A stretch of 35,092 nt of DNA from an uncultured bacterium (GCA_900551965.1 URYF01000010.1:1-35092), one strand, 5' to 3'. Shown: positions 15,701-22,733, counted from the stretch's first letter. Translations and numbers: made by a program. The notes: generated from the letters alone by a model not told the origin.

Positions 15701-18181
15701 AACAGAATCATGAAGAACATCTAAATTTTCTTTAACATTTTGTCCTTCCTCCCCTATTTTCATAGTAGAAATTGAAGACAGCATTTGTTTTATTGGTTCA
15801 AGTTCTTCTAATAATCTGTCAGTTTTTGAGTTCAGGTTATTGATAACATCTGTATTAATCAACTCTAATTCTTGTTTAAAGTCCATTAATCTATTATCAG
15901 TTACTGTTAATCTTTCATACAATTCAATGTTTTCAGTGCTGGCATGTCTTAATTCTTTAATAAAATCAAGCAATACAGATGTTTTTTCTTCTAAAAGTTC
16001 TGCATTATAAGTAAAACCGTGTTCTAGTTTTGCTTCAATATCAGATGATAAATTATCTAACCCTTGTGCAATTTCAGACAGGTTAGATGACACAAATTCT
16101 GAAACACTGTTATCTTCAGTTTTTTCATTATTTTTTAAAGAATTAAAGCTTTCGCACAGAGTATTGATTTTATTTTTAAGCTCTGAAATTTCATTTATGG
16201 AAGCTTCAAATACTTCGCTTTTTGGATCAATTTCATCTTTTTCGTTCAGAATACTTTGAAAATCATCTAATTTTGCAATAATTTCTGTTAATGCATTCTC
16301 ATTTGATTCTTTGTAGCTGTTCAAAGACTGTTCTAATTGTACAATTTGATCGCTTGTATTTTTATCAATTTTGTTATCCGATGTATCAAGAACTACTTTT
16401 ATTTCTTTTAGGTATTGTTCAACCATCTCTGCAATTTGAGAGTTCGTTTTTTCTATATCGTTCAGGTTTGAATTTTTGTTTTGTAAAAATTCTCTAATTT
16501 CTGCAACAGCTATTTTCAAATCCTCTGTATTAGTTTTATCTGCAGATTCAATATATTCAGAAATAGAGGTTAATTTTTCTTCTATACTATCCGTGTTTTT
16601 AGAAAATTCTTCAATACGATTGGTGATTTTTTCAACATTTTCACGTATGGCAATAGTATCTTCTTGCTCAGCTTTTGATTGAAGCTGAATTGAAATTTTT
16701 TCTGTATTTTCTTTAACATTTGAATCTTCCAGCCATTTTTCAATTGTGGCTGCTTTATTATAAATATTTTCAAACTCGTTATCAAAATTAAGATTATCAA
16801 TCATTTCTTCGATTTCGTCAGTTTTTGAAGAAAGAGTATTAATATCATCACTTGTTGGCAGCTTATCAATTCTTGCTTCTAATGAGTTTGTTTTATTAGT
16901 CAATTCTTCAAAAGACTTTTTGCTAAACTCGTTATTTTGAAGAATTAGTTCTACATCTTCTTTTAGTGGAAGTTTAGCGAGCATTTTTGAAACGTGGCTT
17001 TTTATTTCAAAACTTTCCTGCTCAAAAGAAATGTCGTTTATTGCGGATAAAACCTTTGTTGTAACTACGTCATTAAGGTCTGATACAATATTCTTGATTG
17101 TAGAAAGCTCTGATATTAAATTCCCGAGTTTTGTATCAATTTCCAGAACATTTTCTTTTGTATCGGCTTTGGTAATATCTTCGTTCAAACTTTCAAGTTT
17201 TGAAAATAATTTTTGCAGGGATTTTTCCAATATAGATATATCTGGAAGAGCTTCAATATTTTTTGTAACATCAGCCAGGGTTTGCTTAATCTCTTCGGTG
17301 TGAGAGATTAGGGCTTCTGTTTTATTAGAAATCTTAGTGAATAGTTTTTTTGTAACGGACTCATTTAGCTTTTTATTTATTACATCTGTTGCAGATTGAA
17401 GTTCTTCAATGTCATCTTTACTTGAAAGTGAATTTAGCTGTTCATAAATACCTTCAGATTTTTTTATGATAGAATCGACAACGCTTTGTGTGATTTTAAG
17501 GTTTTCGCTTGTTGCAACTTGAGAAAGCAGCATTTCAAGATTGGCTTCACGTTTATCTATATAGTTTAGAAATGCCGTTATTTCATTTGCGGCCTTGCCC
17601 ATAGCTTCTGTATGAACCTTAATTTCATCATTTGATACAGCTTTATCTGCTTTTAAAAGACTTGTAAGGATTGTTTTTACATCAGAGTTAATGCTGTCTA
17701 CTGTTAGTTTATAATCGTGATTTAGGGTTTCAAAATCGTTTCTTAAAAGATTTATTGCATTTGTTATGCTTTCTTTATCAGATTTTTTGCTGTTTATTTT
17801 TTTTATGCGTTTTTCAATACCGGCTAAAATCTCTTTTTGTTTGGCTGTTTCAGAATAGAAATTTTCCATGTTTTGAGTAAACATGTCAGATAAATTTTTT
17901 ATATCTTTGGTTTTAACATGCCCTTCTTGCTCTTTAAACAAAGCGACTAAGGCTTGTTCAATATCTGAGAAGTTACTTATAGTTGTCGCATATTTATCGT
18001 CTATAGTTTTTGCCAGTTCAACGAAATAAGCCTTGATAAGCTCTGTGGATTCAGAGTTTTTATCCATAGTTTCAAGTTTATTCCCGATACTTGTAAGCAG
18101 CCTGTCAAAGCTTTCGCTATTTGTGCTGTTAGCCCGTTTCATCTCCCTTAATATTTTAACGATTTCTAATTCTTGAGCCAT
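12776..18181 (-). CDS. Giant coiled-coil protein, 1801 aa
   Basis: Unrecognised very long, almost wholly helical protein. From residue ~50 to the end it shows heptad hydrophobic spacing, is rich in Lys, Glu, Asp, Asn and Ser, and has about five Cys and no signal peptide or membrane span. A very acidic linker lies near residues 1060-1110 (EDSDEAEFDDADNEDSED). It is followed at ~1205-1410 by a run of ~40-residue repeats built on KIDILAASD and DIKDILxSIExKI. The C-terminus holds a duplicated EEKFDEQQERLAYFEKQI / EDRFEEQQERIDRLEVAL motif and a final KIDKIDKQIAKL coil. ATG 18181 has AAGGA 8 nt upstream. It reads into glcD with an 11-nt overlap. The composition fits a cytoplasmic filament, tether or cytoskeletal scaffold, but nothing here assigns a function. 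Confidence 0.9.
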   Translation of the reverse strand: MAQELEIVKILREMKRANSTNSESFDRLLTSIGNKLETMDKNSESTELIKAYFVELAKTIDDKYATTISNFSDIEQALVALFKEQEGHVKTKDIKNLSDMFTQNMENFYSETAKQKEILAGIEKRIKKINSKKSDKESITNAINLLRNDFETLNHDYKLTVDSINSDVKTILTSLLKADKAVSNDEIKVHTEAMGKAANEITAFLNYIDKREANLEMLLSQVATSENLKITQSVVDSIIKKSEGIYEQLNSLSSKDDIEELQSATDVINKKLNESVTKKLFTKISNKTEALISHTEEIKQTLADVTKNIEALPDISILEKSLQKLFSKLESLNEDITKADTKENVLEIDTKLGNLISELSTIKNIVSDLNDVVTTKVLSAINDISFEQESFEIKSHVSKMLAKLPLKEDVELILQNNEFSKKSFEELTNKTNSLEARIDKLPTSDDINTLSSKTDEIEEMIDNLNFDNEFENIYNKAATIEKWLEDSNVKENTEKISIQLQSKAEQEDTIAIRENVEKITNRIEEFSKNTDSIEEKLTSISEYIESADKTNTEDLKIAVAEIREFLQNKNSNLNDIEKTNSQIAEMVEQYLKEIKVVLDTSDNKIDKNTSDQIVQLEQSLNSYKESNENALTEIIAKLDDFQSILNEKDEIDPKSEVFEASINEISELKNKINTLCESFNSLKNNEKTEDNSVSEFVSSNLSEIAQGLDNLSSDIEAKLEHGFTYNAELLEEKTSVLLDFIKELRHASTENIELYERLTVTDNRLMDFKQELELINTDVINNLNSKTDRLLEELEPIKQMLSSISTMKIGEEGQNVKENLDVLHDSVQGDLAECTKYSKSTFNKLEDTYEQISKDLSATENNLRDFILGDIDSVIIKLDSLREVLDESLDRISPPEAEHMKEFKDFVNQINSFKDDQKKVITDAADDVKETITDQLTQQHKELKSMLTVAINNKEIVRAIEDLKKCFKSKTLELSELQAEEDIDQNSDDISSETFEEDFGANQYEKAFEIDKNAQIIEEIREDFNKFSELIKDLSDDNSEIEEVLNVIKSKMDSISVVKQESDFLEIIEDSDEAEFDDADNEDSEDLQTETESEPVIDEASFEDEEETTADESQDSEEPEKVLVGSGNFDFIKALNFLKQDILKLQKDVDKVISKEDQKKVSTSLSSIPTLGNDNLLMSLNNKIEQLTKVINPKEWLGEIKTYIADDEIHTMLEEISGKIDILTLSDNSEWIAEIKQALDQLNSSDAAGSSDPHIQSMLALINEKIDILAASDDYDMIEEVRDAIEEMDQRQNSETQKALNIINEKIDIIAASDNTDNFEDIKDILGSIESKISSAPAHSSEQSNNLDDIKDILDSIEYKIDSAADSETSNNIEDIKYTLLNVDEKVDSVKKLSEADAKITSMLEDLNHKIDNISNDGDNSTKKGFEDIKALIMAQMDYIDSLDKNNKTDAVKKCLKELTAEVNNLNSNENTKKIQSTIRDMKESIMAAVVTIFEQVSFVEESEDIKDFVEEKTDEINQNLAAVTSQLKQITSTEDGPDYTYSMQDIESDLAKLRLALNDLQTNEQENNTVKLTSILENINQIGTTVYDLQNSLTKEEVFGLRIKFDRINTDIKSLNALTNQLIQKSKESCIAFEDFGKVITNQLTKKVDNVTKLLETSNASDKVMRQALIYMGEWIDSTSESMNKISTNSDEIIDIKSAIEGIKKTVPEQTDILNSIEEKFDEQQERLAYFEKQISKLGGLEDRFEEQQERIDRLEVALEKILSAVEDIDDSKVTRKIDKIDKQIAKLSTNIEKLTSYVD

Positions 18182-18305
18182 TCTTTTGTCCTTAAAAAAA
18201 TATATCCCTACATTTTTAATATTAGCAGGCTTAAAATTTTTAGTAAATTTTATTACGGATATTTATTACAAATGTTAAGATTAAATGCTTAAAAAACCTT
18301 ATTAG

Positions 18306-18314
18306 TGTTATGAT
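18306..18314 (+). promoter_or_regulatory. Extended -10 promoter of the 2-oxoacid oxidoreductase operon
   Basis: TGT-TATGAT (18306-18314) with a start expected near 18321, then a ~26-nt leader holding GAGGG before ATG 18347. No clear -35. The 165-bp gap 18182-18346 also serves the divergent coiled-coil gene. Confidence 0.45.
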
Positions 18315-18346
18315 ACTGTTAAGGTAGATTTTGAAAGAGGGATATA

Positions 18347-18559
18347 ATGAGTCACATTGTTATTGATGAAAACAGGTGCAAAGCTTGTTATTTATGTATG
18401 AAGGAATGCCCTAAAAAACTGATTAAAGTCAGTGAAAAAACTAATAATCTCGGGGATAGGATTGCAGAGTTTTGTGATCCGGATAACGAATGTTTAGGGT
18501 GTGCTATGTGTGCGCAAAGATGTCCACATCTTGCGATTACTGAAGTTTATAGAGGTTAA
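18347..18559 (+). CDS. 2-oxoacid:ferredoxin oxidoreductase, ferredoxin-like delta subunit
   Basis: A 70-aa protein with two [4Fe-4S] motifs: C11-x2-C14-x2-C17-x3-C21-P, and C49-x2-C52-x2-C55-x3-C59-P, plus an extra C43. It is the electron-transfer (delta, KorD/VorD-type) subunit of the 2-oxoacid:ferredoxin oxidoreductase encoded by the next three genes, passing electrons from the thiamine centre to ferredoxin. GAGGG lies upstream of ATG 18347. The stop at 18559 is 3 nt from the next start, which supports one transcript and a matched stoichiometry. Confidence 0.93.
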   Translation: MSHIVIDENRCKACYLCMKECPKKLIKVSEKTNNLGDRIAEFCDPDNECLGCAMCAQRCPHLAITEVYRG

Positions 18560-18562
18560 TAT

Positions 18563-19630
18563 ATGGCTGTAGAATGTGTAACTGATAAAAAGGTTTTAAT
18601 AAAAGGAAATTATGCAATAGCTCAAGCCGCAGTAAATGCCGGCTGCCAGTGCTATTTTGGATATCCGATTACTCCGCAGACTGAAATCGGAGAATATTTG
18701 AGTGGAAAAATGCAGGAACTTGGCAGAGCTTATGTTTCAGCAGAAAGTGAATTAGCTGCAATCAACATGACACTTGGGGCATGCTCAACAGGGGTTAAGG
18801 CGATGTCATCATCATCATCTTGTGCTGTTGCTCTTATGCAAGAGGCACTGTCTTATGCAACTGCTGATGAACTTCCTGTTGTGCTTGTTAGTGTTATGAG
18901 AGGCGGCCCGGGATTAGGAAATATTTATCCGTCTCAAGGGGATTATTTCCAGGCTACAAAAGGCGGCGGAAACGGTGATTATAAACTTATTGTTCTGGCT
19001 CCTTCCACAGTCCAGGAATGTGTAGATTTAACTTATAAAGCTTTTTATCTTGCTCAAAAGTACAAAAATCCTACAATATTGTTAGCTGATGGGCTTTTAG
19101 GGCAAATGATGGAGCCTGTAACTTTTGGAAAATATCCATACCCTGAAATTGACAATTCGGGTTGGAGTTTGACAGGTGCTAAAGGAAGAGATTCCCGAAT
19201 TATTAGATCTTATGCTCCGTTAGCCGATAATCAGTGTGTATTCTTGGAAAATTTATATGCTAAGTATAAAAAGATAGAAGAAAATGAAACAGAGTGGGAA
19301 GAAATTGGAACTGATGATGCCGATATTATCTTGGTAAGTTTTGGATCAACTGCAAGAAATGTTAAAACTGCCGCTAAAATGTGCAGGCAAAAAGGTTTAA
19401 AAGTTGGAATACTAAGGCCGATTACTCTATTCCCGTTCCCGTCAAAACGTCTAAGTGAACTTGCAGATAGCGTTAAAAAGTTCATTACTGTCGAAGTAAA
19501 TATGGGTCAGATGGTCAATGATGTAAGATTGGCTGTAAATGGAAAAGCACCTGTAGAACTTATTCATAAAGGGGTTGGCGCACCGCCTGATCCTGAAGAT
19601 ATTTTGACACAGATTGAGGAGTTAATATAA
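18563..19630 (+). CDS. vorB: 2-oxoacid:ferredoxin oxidoreductase alpha subunit (VorB/KorA type)
   Basis: A 355-aa alpha subunit. The enzyme oxidatively decarboxylates a 2-oxoacid (2-oxoglutarate or branched-chain oxoacids) to its acyl-CoA while reducing ferredoxin, a typical anaerobic reaction. Visible features are the GYPITPQTEIGEYL motif (33-46), the AESELAAINM block, the glycine-rich RGGPGLGNIYPSQGD loop, and the C-terminal GAPPDPEDIL. GAGG before ATG 18563 overlaps the upstream gene end, and its own stop codon shares one base with the next start (TAATG). The substrate cannot be fixed from sequence. The stand-alone alpha, beta, gamma and delta subunits argue against fused pyruvate:ferredoxin oxidoreductase. 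Confidence 0.92.
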   Translation: MAVECVTDKKVLIKGNYAIAQAAVNAGCQCYFGYPITPQTEIGEYLSGKMQELGRAYVSAESELAAINMTLGACSTGVKAMSSSSSCAVALMQEALSYATADELPVVLVSVMRGGPGLGNIYPSQGDYFQATKGGGNGDYKLIVLAPSTVQECVDLTYKAFYLAQKYKNPTILLADGLLGQMMEPVTFGKYPYPEIDNSGWSLTGAKGRDSRIIRSYAPLADNQCVFLENLYAKYKKIEENETEWEEIGTDDADIILVSFGSTARNVKTAAKMCRQKGLKVGILRPITLFPFPSKRLSELADSVKKFITVEVNMGQMVNDVRLAVNGKAPVELIHKGVGAPPDPEDILTQIEELI

Positions 19631-20382
19631 TGGCAACACAAGTTTTTAAATTACCGGAATCTTTAAAAAAAGATGTAAAATACACATTTTGCCCAGGGTG
19701 TGACCATGGTGTAGCTGTAAGGCTTGTTGCAGAGGTTCTTGATGAACTCGGAGTTCGTGACAATACTATTATTGCAGCTTCTATCGGGTGCTCTGTTACA
19801 ATTTATGATTTTTTAAATATAGATGCTCTCGAGGCTCCTCACGGCAGAGCAATGGCAGTTGCGACAGGGATCAAAAGGGCAAAACCTGATAAATTTGTTT
19901 TTACATATCAAGGTGATGGAGATTTTGCCTCTATCGGGCTTGCTGAAAGTATGCATGCTGCTTTGCGTGGTGAGAATATATCAGCAATTTGTATAAATAA
20001 TACAACTTACGGAATGACAGGCGGTCAATTAGGACCTACAACTCTTTTAGGACAGGTTACAACCACATCTCCTACAGGCAGAAACCTTGAATACTATGGT
20101 TATCCGATAAAAGTTGCTGAGCAAATTGCGCTTTGTGATGGTACGGCATATAGTGCAAGAGTTTCTCTTGATACCGTTGCAAATATTAAAAAAGCAAAGC
20201 AGGCTATTAAAAAAGCTTTTGAGGTTCAATTAAAAGGATTGGGAACCGGTTTTGTTGAAATTCTATCAAGCTGTCCTACTAACTGGAGAATGACGCCTGA
20301 ACAGGCTCATGACAGAGTTAGAAATGAGATGATGGAAGTGTTCAAACCGGGTGTGTATAAAGATGTTACAGTGAATAATTAA
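19630..20382 (+). CDS. 2-oxoacid:ferredoxin oxidoreductase beta subunit, thiamine diphosphate-binding
   Basis: A 250-aa beta subunit carrying the thiamine diphosphate site. FCPGCDHG (C21, C24) opens the domain, and the diphosphate/Mg loop is GDGDFASIG (95-103) with INNTTYGMTGGQ (122-133). The C-terminal SSCPTNWRMTPEQA block is typical of the VorA/KorB group. The start at 19630 overlaps the alpha-subunit stop by one base, with GAGGAG upstream, so translation is coupled. The gamma subunit follows 9 nt after the stop. Confidence 0.94.
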   Translation: MATQVFKLPESLKKDVKYTFCPGCDHGVAVRLVAEVLDELGVRDNTIIAASIGCSVTIYDFLNIDALEAPHGRAMAVATGIKRAKPDKFVFTYQGDGDFASIGLAESMHAALRGENISAICINNTTYGMTGGQLGPTTLLGQVTTTSPTGRNLEYYGYPIKVAEQIALCDGTAYSARVSLDTVANIKKAKQAIKKAFEVQLKGLGTGFVEILSSCPTNWRMTPEQAHDRVRNEMMEVFKPGVYKDVTVNN

Positions 20383-20391
20383 GGGTAAATT

Positions 20392-20946
20392 ATGGAAAAG
20401 GATTTTATAATTGCAGGATTTGGCGGACAGGGTGTATTGTTAGCCGGTGAAGTATTAGCAAACGGATTTATGCTTGATGACTTAAATGTTACGTGGTTCC
20501 CGACTTACGGTGCCGAGATGCGTGGTGGAACTGTAAATTGTACAGTTGTAGCTTCTGATGATGAGGTCAGTGTTGTTCAAAAGTCGCATGCAGATTTTAT
20601 TATTATTTTAAACCAGGCATCTTTTGATAAATATGTTTCTTGGGTTAAAAAAGGCGGGTCAATAATTGTAAACTCATCACTTGCAACAATTAAAAAGACT
20701 CGTGATGATATTCATTATGTTTTTGCACCAATTACTCAGATGGCGCAGGAAAAACTTGGCAATATTAAAATGTCTAATATTCTTGCATTAGGAATTTTAT
20801 CAAGAGTTAGTAAAATAATTACTCTTTCTACTCTTGAAAAAGCCTTGAATAACGTAATTCCGGTACATAGAAAGCATTTAATTCCTAAAAATATTGAAGC
20901 ATTAAAACTAGGCTATGAGTATGATTTATTGCCAGGATTAGTCTAA
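20392..20946 (+). CDS. 2-oxoacid:ferredoxin oxidoreductase gamma subunit
   Basis: A 184-aa gamma subunit, the domain that completes the catalytic unit and contributes to the CoA/substrate region. It shows the opening IIAGFGGQGVLLAGEVLA (7-24), the TYGAEMRGGT motif, and a SFDKYVSWVKKGG block. AAGGG precedes ATG 20392. It is the last gene of the four-gene operon (delta-alpha-beta-gamma). After the stop there is only a weak AT-rich hairpin (20944-20969) with no U-run, so read-through into the next small gene is possible. Confidence 0.93.
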   Translation: MEKDFIIAGFGGQGVLLAGEVLANGFMLDDLNVTWFPTYGAEMRGGTVNCTVVASDDEVSVVQKSHADFIIILNQASFDKYVSWVKKGGSIIVNSSLATIKKTRDDIHYVFAPITQMAQEKLGNIKMSNILALGILSRVSKIITLSTLEKALNNVIPVHRKHLIPKNIEALKLGYEYDLLPGLV

Positions 20947-21023
20947 AATCACCTAAAAAGTTGATTTTAAATTTGATAAGACAGTATATTCTTTAAATGT
21001 GATATATAAGAGGTTTATTTGAC

Positions 21024-21254
21024 GTGAAACGAGAACTTATTTCTTCGATACAACAGAAAGAATTACAGCTGTCGAAACTAAGAGAACACATAGATAAAAG
21101 TGAAGTTTGTTCAGATTTATACAACAAAGTGTTGATTGAAAAGGCTATATTAACAAAACAGCTTGAAGATTTACAAAACAGGTCTATTGTAAATCGTATT
21201 AGGCATCTGCTTCCGCGCCAGGAAAAACTTATCTGCGACTATTTTAGAAAATAA
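21024..21254 (+). CDS. Small coiled-coil hypothetical protein, 76 aa
   Basis: Unrecognised small basic protein with a heptad-rich helix (QKELQLSKLREHI and EKAILTKQLEDLQNRS), then a basic end (VNRIRHLLPRQEKLICDYFRK). The start is GTG 21024, with AGAGG about 11 nt upstream. No ATG fits in this frame. It sits between the 2-oxoacid oxidoreductase operon (77 nt upstream) and rpsU. It has two Cys and no membrane segment. The basic C-terminus could bind nucleic acid or a ribosomal partner, but that is speculation. Confidence 0.65.
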   Translation: MKRELISSIQQKELQLSKLREHIDKSEVCSDLYNKVLIEKAILTKQLEDLQNRSIVNRIRHLLPRQEKLICDYFRK

Positions 21255-21268
21255 AATTGCGGAAATAC

Positions 21269-21297
21269 TTGTTTTTTTTATCAGTTTGGTTTATACT
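21269..21297 (+). promoter_or_regulatory. Sigma-70-type promoter of rpsU
   Basis: TTGTTT (21269-21274), 17-nt spacer, TATACT (21292-21297). The start would fall near 21304, leaving a ~43-nt leader with a strong AAGGTGGTG ribosome site. Confidence 0.65.
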
Positions 21298-21346
21298 TGG
21301 GTGTAACCCTATTATTAATCAAGCTATAAAGGTGGTGAATATATAA

Positions 21347-21520
21347 ATGGCAGAAGTTAAAGTTGGCGAAAACGAAAGTATTGAAAGCGCTTTAAGACGT
21401 TTTAAAAAGAAAATCCAAAAAGCTGGTATTCTTTCTGAAGTTAAAAAACGTGAAAGATATGAAAAGCCAAGTGTTAAAAGAAAACACAAATCTGAAGCTG
21501 CTCGTAAGAGAAAAGTTTAA
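21347..21520 (+). CDS. rpsU: 30S ribosomal protein S21, cyanobacterium-like
   Basis: A 57-aa S21 protein of the small ribosomal subunit, which acts in translation initiation near the 16S 3' end. The family core is GENESIESALRRFKKKIQKA, followed by the basic tail of KRKHKSEAARKRKV. The wording of the core (GENE-IESALRRFK) and the short tail resemble cyanobacterial S21. A near-perfect Shine-Dalgarno precedes ATG 21347, and a strong terminator (21539-21570) follows 18 nt after the stop. It appears to be a monocistronic, highly expressed gene. Confidence 0.95.
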   Translation: MAEVKVGENESIESALRRFKKKIQKAGILSEVKKRERYEKPSVKRKHKSEAARKRKV

Positions 21521-21538
21521 GATATTGTAATAAATTCA

Positions 21539-21570
21539 AAAAAAGGAAGGTTTTACAGCCTTCCTTTTTT
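21539..21570. terminator. Strong bidirectional terminator after rpsU
   Basis: A perfect 12-bp inverted repeat (21539-21550 with 21559-21570), 8-nt loop, six A on one side and six T on the other. It serves rpsU and the converging Cys-rich protein gene, which ends at 21578. Confidence 0.93.
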
Positions 21571-21577
21571 GCATTAT

Positions 21578-21874
21578 TTAGTTTCCTAAAATGCTGAAAC
21601 CTACAATTGCGTGGGTGCTGATATTAAACCATTTATATTCTACAAAAGCATCAAAATTGCATTCACAGTCATTTTCTTTACAATTGCAAAGATCTTCTAT
21701 TCTTGCGATTTTAACGTCTTTGAGTGCGATAAGACAATCGTGGCAGTTTTGACATTTATCATAATAATCATGGATTGTTCCCAGAATATGCATATGATTT
21801 GTTAGAATAAGTACTCGGTTGCTGGAATTTTCTTCCATAATATTGTTAATAACTTCACCTAATGATTTTGACAT
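21578..21874 (-). CDS. Small Cys-rich hypothetical protein, 98 aa
   Basis: Unrecognised 98-aa protein. An N-terminal alpha/beta start (VINNIMEENSSNRVLILTNH, then MHILGTI) leads into a Cys-rich centre: C41-x2-C44-x2-C47, then C63-N-C65 and C70-E-C72. This suggests a zinc or iron-sulfur site. The C-terminus (FVEYKWFNISTHAIVGFSIL) is beta-rich. An excellent AGGAGG lies 5 nt before ATG 21874, but the surrounding leader folds into a hairpin that would pair that whole site (21881-21912). The gene ends at the rpsU terminator, and cdd and a zinc-ribbon gene lie upstream on the same strand. Function unknown; a metal- or redox-sensing role would fit but is unproven. Confidence 0.75.
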   Translation of the reverse strand: MSKSLGEVINNIMEENSSNRVLILTNHMHILGTIHDYYDKCQNCHDCLIALKDVKIARIEDLCNCKENDCECNFDAFVEYKWFNISTHAIVGFSILGN

Positions 21875-21880
21875 AATTAC

Positions 21881-21912
21881 CTCCTTTTATAATATAGTTT
21901 TATAAGAAGGAG
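21881..21912 (-). promoter_or_regulatory. Hairpin masking the Shine-Dalgarno of the Cys-rich protein gene
   Basis: On the minus strand CTCCTT-C-TTATAA (21912-21900) pairs with TTATAA-AAGGAG (21892-21881): 12 bp with one bulged C and a 7-nt loop (AACTATA). The 3' arm is the ribosome-binding site itself. The upstream arm is an anti-Shine-Dalgarno. A -10-like TATTAT in the loop and 3' arm is an alternative reading, in which case the arm would not be transcribed. Confidence 0.5.
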
Positions 21913-21936
21913 AGATTAAATACATTCAACTGTTAG

Positions 21937-22194
21937 TTAGCTGTGCGGATAGTTCTTAAATTCGGATTTGTTTTCAAAAATATTTTTATTTTTCAACTGT
22001 TCTTTAGATGCTATAAGTCCGCAGTATTTGCAGGCAAATATTGTATTTGAGCTATCAAGCGGAAGGAATAAATGTTCGCAATTTTCACTGTTTTCAACAA
22101 GCCCGTCAGGATTTTCGCTGACGGGTGAATACAAATTATGTCTGACAAATTTTTTGCCTTTAATTAGTCTGGTTATAAGTTCAAATATATACAT
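21937..22194 (-). CDS. Small zinc-ribbon protein, 85 aa
   Basis: An 85-aa protein with a C-x-H ... C-x2-C arrangement: NCEHLFLPLDSSNTIFACKYCG. This is the pattern of a small treble-clef or zinc-ribbon domain. The N-terminus is a basic amphipathic helix (FELITRLIKGKKFV). I start at ATG 22194, one nucleotide after the cdd stop codon, rather than at the longer upstream start, because this gives a tightly coupled gene pair. The C-terminus is polar and Asn/Lys-rich. Partners are unknown. Cys/His metal binding is well supported, function is not. Confidence 0.72.
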   Translation of the reverse strand: MYIFELITRLIKGKKFVRHNLYSPVSENPDGLVENSENCEHLFLPLDSSNTIFACKYCGLIASKEQLKNKNIFENKSEFKNYPHS

Positions 22195-22195
22195 T

Positions 22196-22582
22196 TTATA
22201 AGGTAAAACTTTCAGGAAGCAGGTAAGCAAGAGTATAAACTTTTATTTGGTCACCTACTTTAACAATAACATCAAGCTCTTCATCTTTGTCGCAAAATTC
22301 GTGCAAGACTTGCCGGCAAGCTCCGCAAGGTGTGCAGTTATCTTGTTTTGGAGAATAAATTGCAACAGCTTTAATTTTCTTTTCTCCGTTTGCAATTGCA
22401 CTTCCTATTGCATTTCTTTCTGCGCATATTGTCATTCCAAGACTTCCGTTTTCAAAATTGCAGCCGGTGTATATGTTTTCTGAATCTGTCATAACGCACG
22501 CGCCTACCGGAAATTGAGAATACGGAACGTATGCGTTTTTTGAAACTTCAATGGCTTTTTCCATCAATTCTTCGTATGTCAT
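22196..22582 (-). CDS. cdd: Cytidine deaminase
   Basis: A 128-aa zinc enzyme deaminating cytidine/deoxycytidine to uridine/deoxyuridine for pyrimidine salvage. The motif TICAERNAIGSAI gives C53 (zinc) and E55 (proton shuttle). PCGACRQVL gives C86 and C89 (zinc). FPVGACV and GCNFENGS are the usual substrate-site blocks, and the length is that of the small homotetrameric class. AGAGG lies upstream of ATG 22582, with a -10-like TATAAT at 22607-22602. It is followed after 1 nt by the zinc-ribbon gene. Confidence 0.97.
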   Translation of the reverse strand: MTYEELMEKAIEVSKNAYVPYSQFPVGACVMTDSENIYTGCNFENGSLGMTICAERNAIGSAIANGEKKIKAVAIYSPKQDNCTPCGACRQVLHEFCDKDEELDVIVKVGDQIKVYTLAYLLPESFTL

Positions 22583-22601
22583 AATAAATCCTCTTTTTTA
22601 T

Positions 22602-22607
22602 ATTATA
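22602..22607 (-). promoter_or_regulatory. Candidate -10 box of cdd
   Basis: Perfect TATAAT on the minus strand, 19 nt before ATG 22582. No good -35 is seen. This lies in the 151-bp gap between cdd and the divergent gene at 22734. Confidence 0.4.
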
Positions 22608-22681
22608 ACTTCAATCTATAAAATTTTATCCCTTAATTAGAGGAATGATTTTAAAATTTGTTAATATTTAGGCAAAATTTT

Positions 22682-22708
22682 TAAAGTTTTTTAATATTAT
22701 GCCGTAAA
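22682..22708 (+). promoter_or_regulatory. Sigma-28 (FliA)-type promoter before the 22734 gene
   Basis: TAAAGTTT (22682-22689), 11-nt spacer, GCCGTAAA (22701-22708). It matches the -35, spacing and GCCG core of the FliA consensus TAAAGTTT-N11-GCCGATAA, and its outer bases resemble the site before the HD-GYP gene. The start would be near 22715, with AAGGG between it and ATG 22734. Confidence 0.75.
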
Positions 22709-22733
22709 TAAGATTATAAAATAAGGGCGTACT

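Noticed and set aside
18245..18275. Possible FliA-type site (ATCCGTAA on the minus strand) before the giant coiled-coil gene
   Set aside because: No TAAAGTTT-like -35 at 11-12 nt distance.
20944..20969. TAAAATCA/TGATTTTA hairpin after the gamma-subunit gene
   Set aside because: Weak AT-rich stem without a U-run, so not called a terminator.
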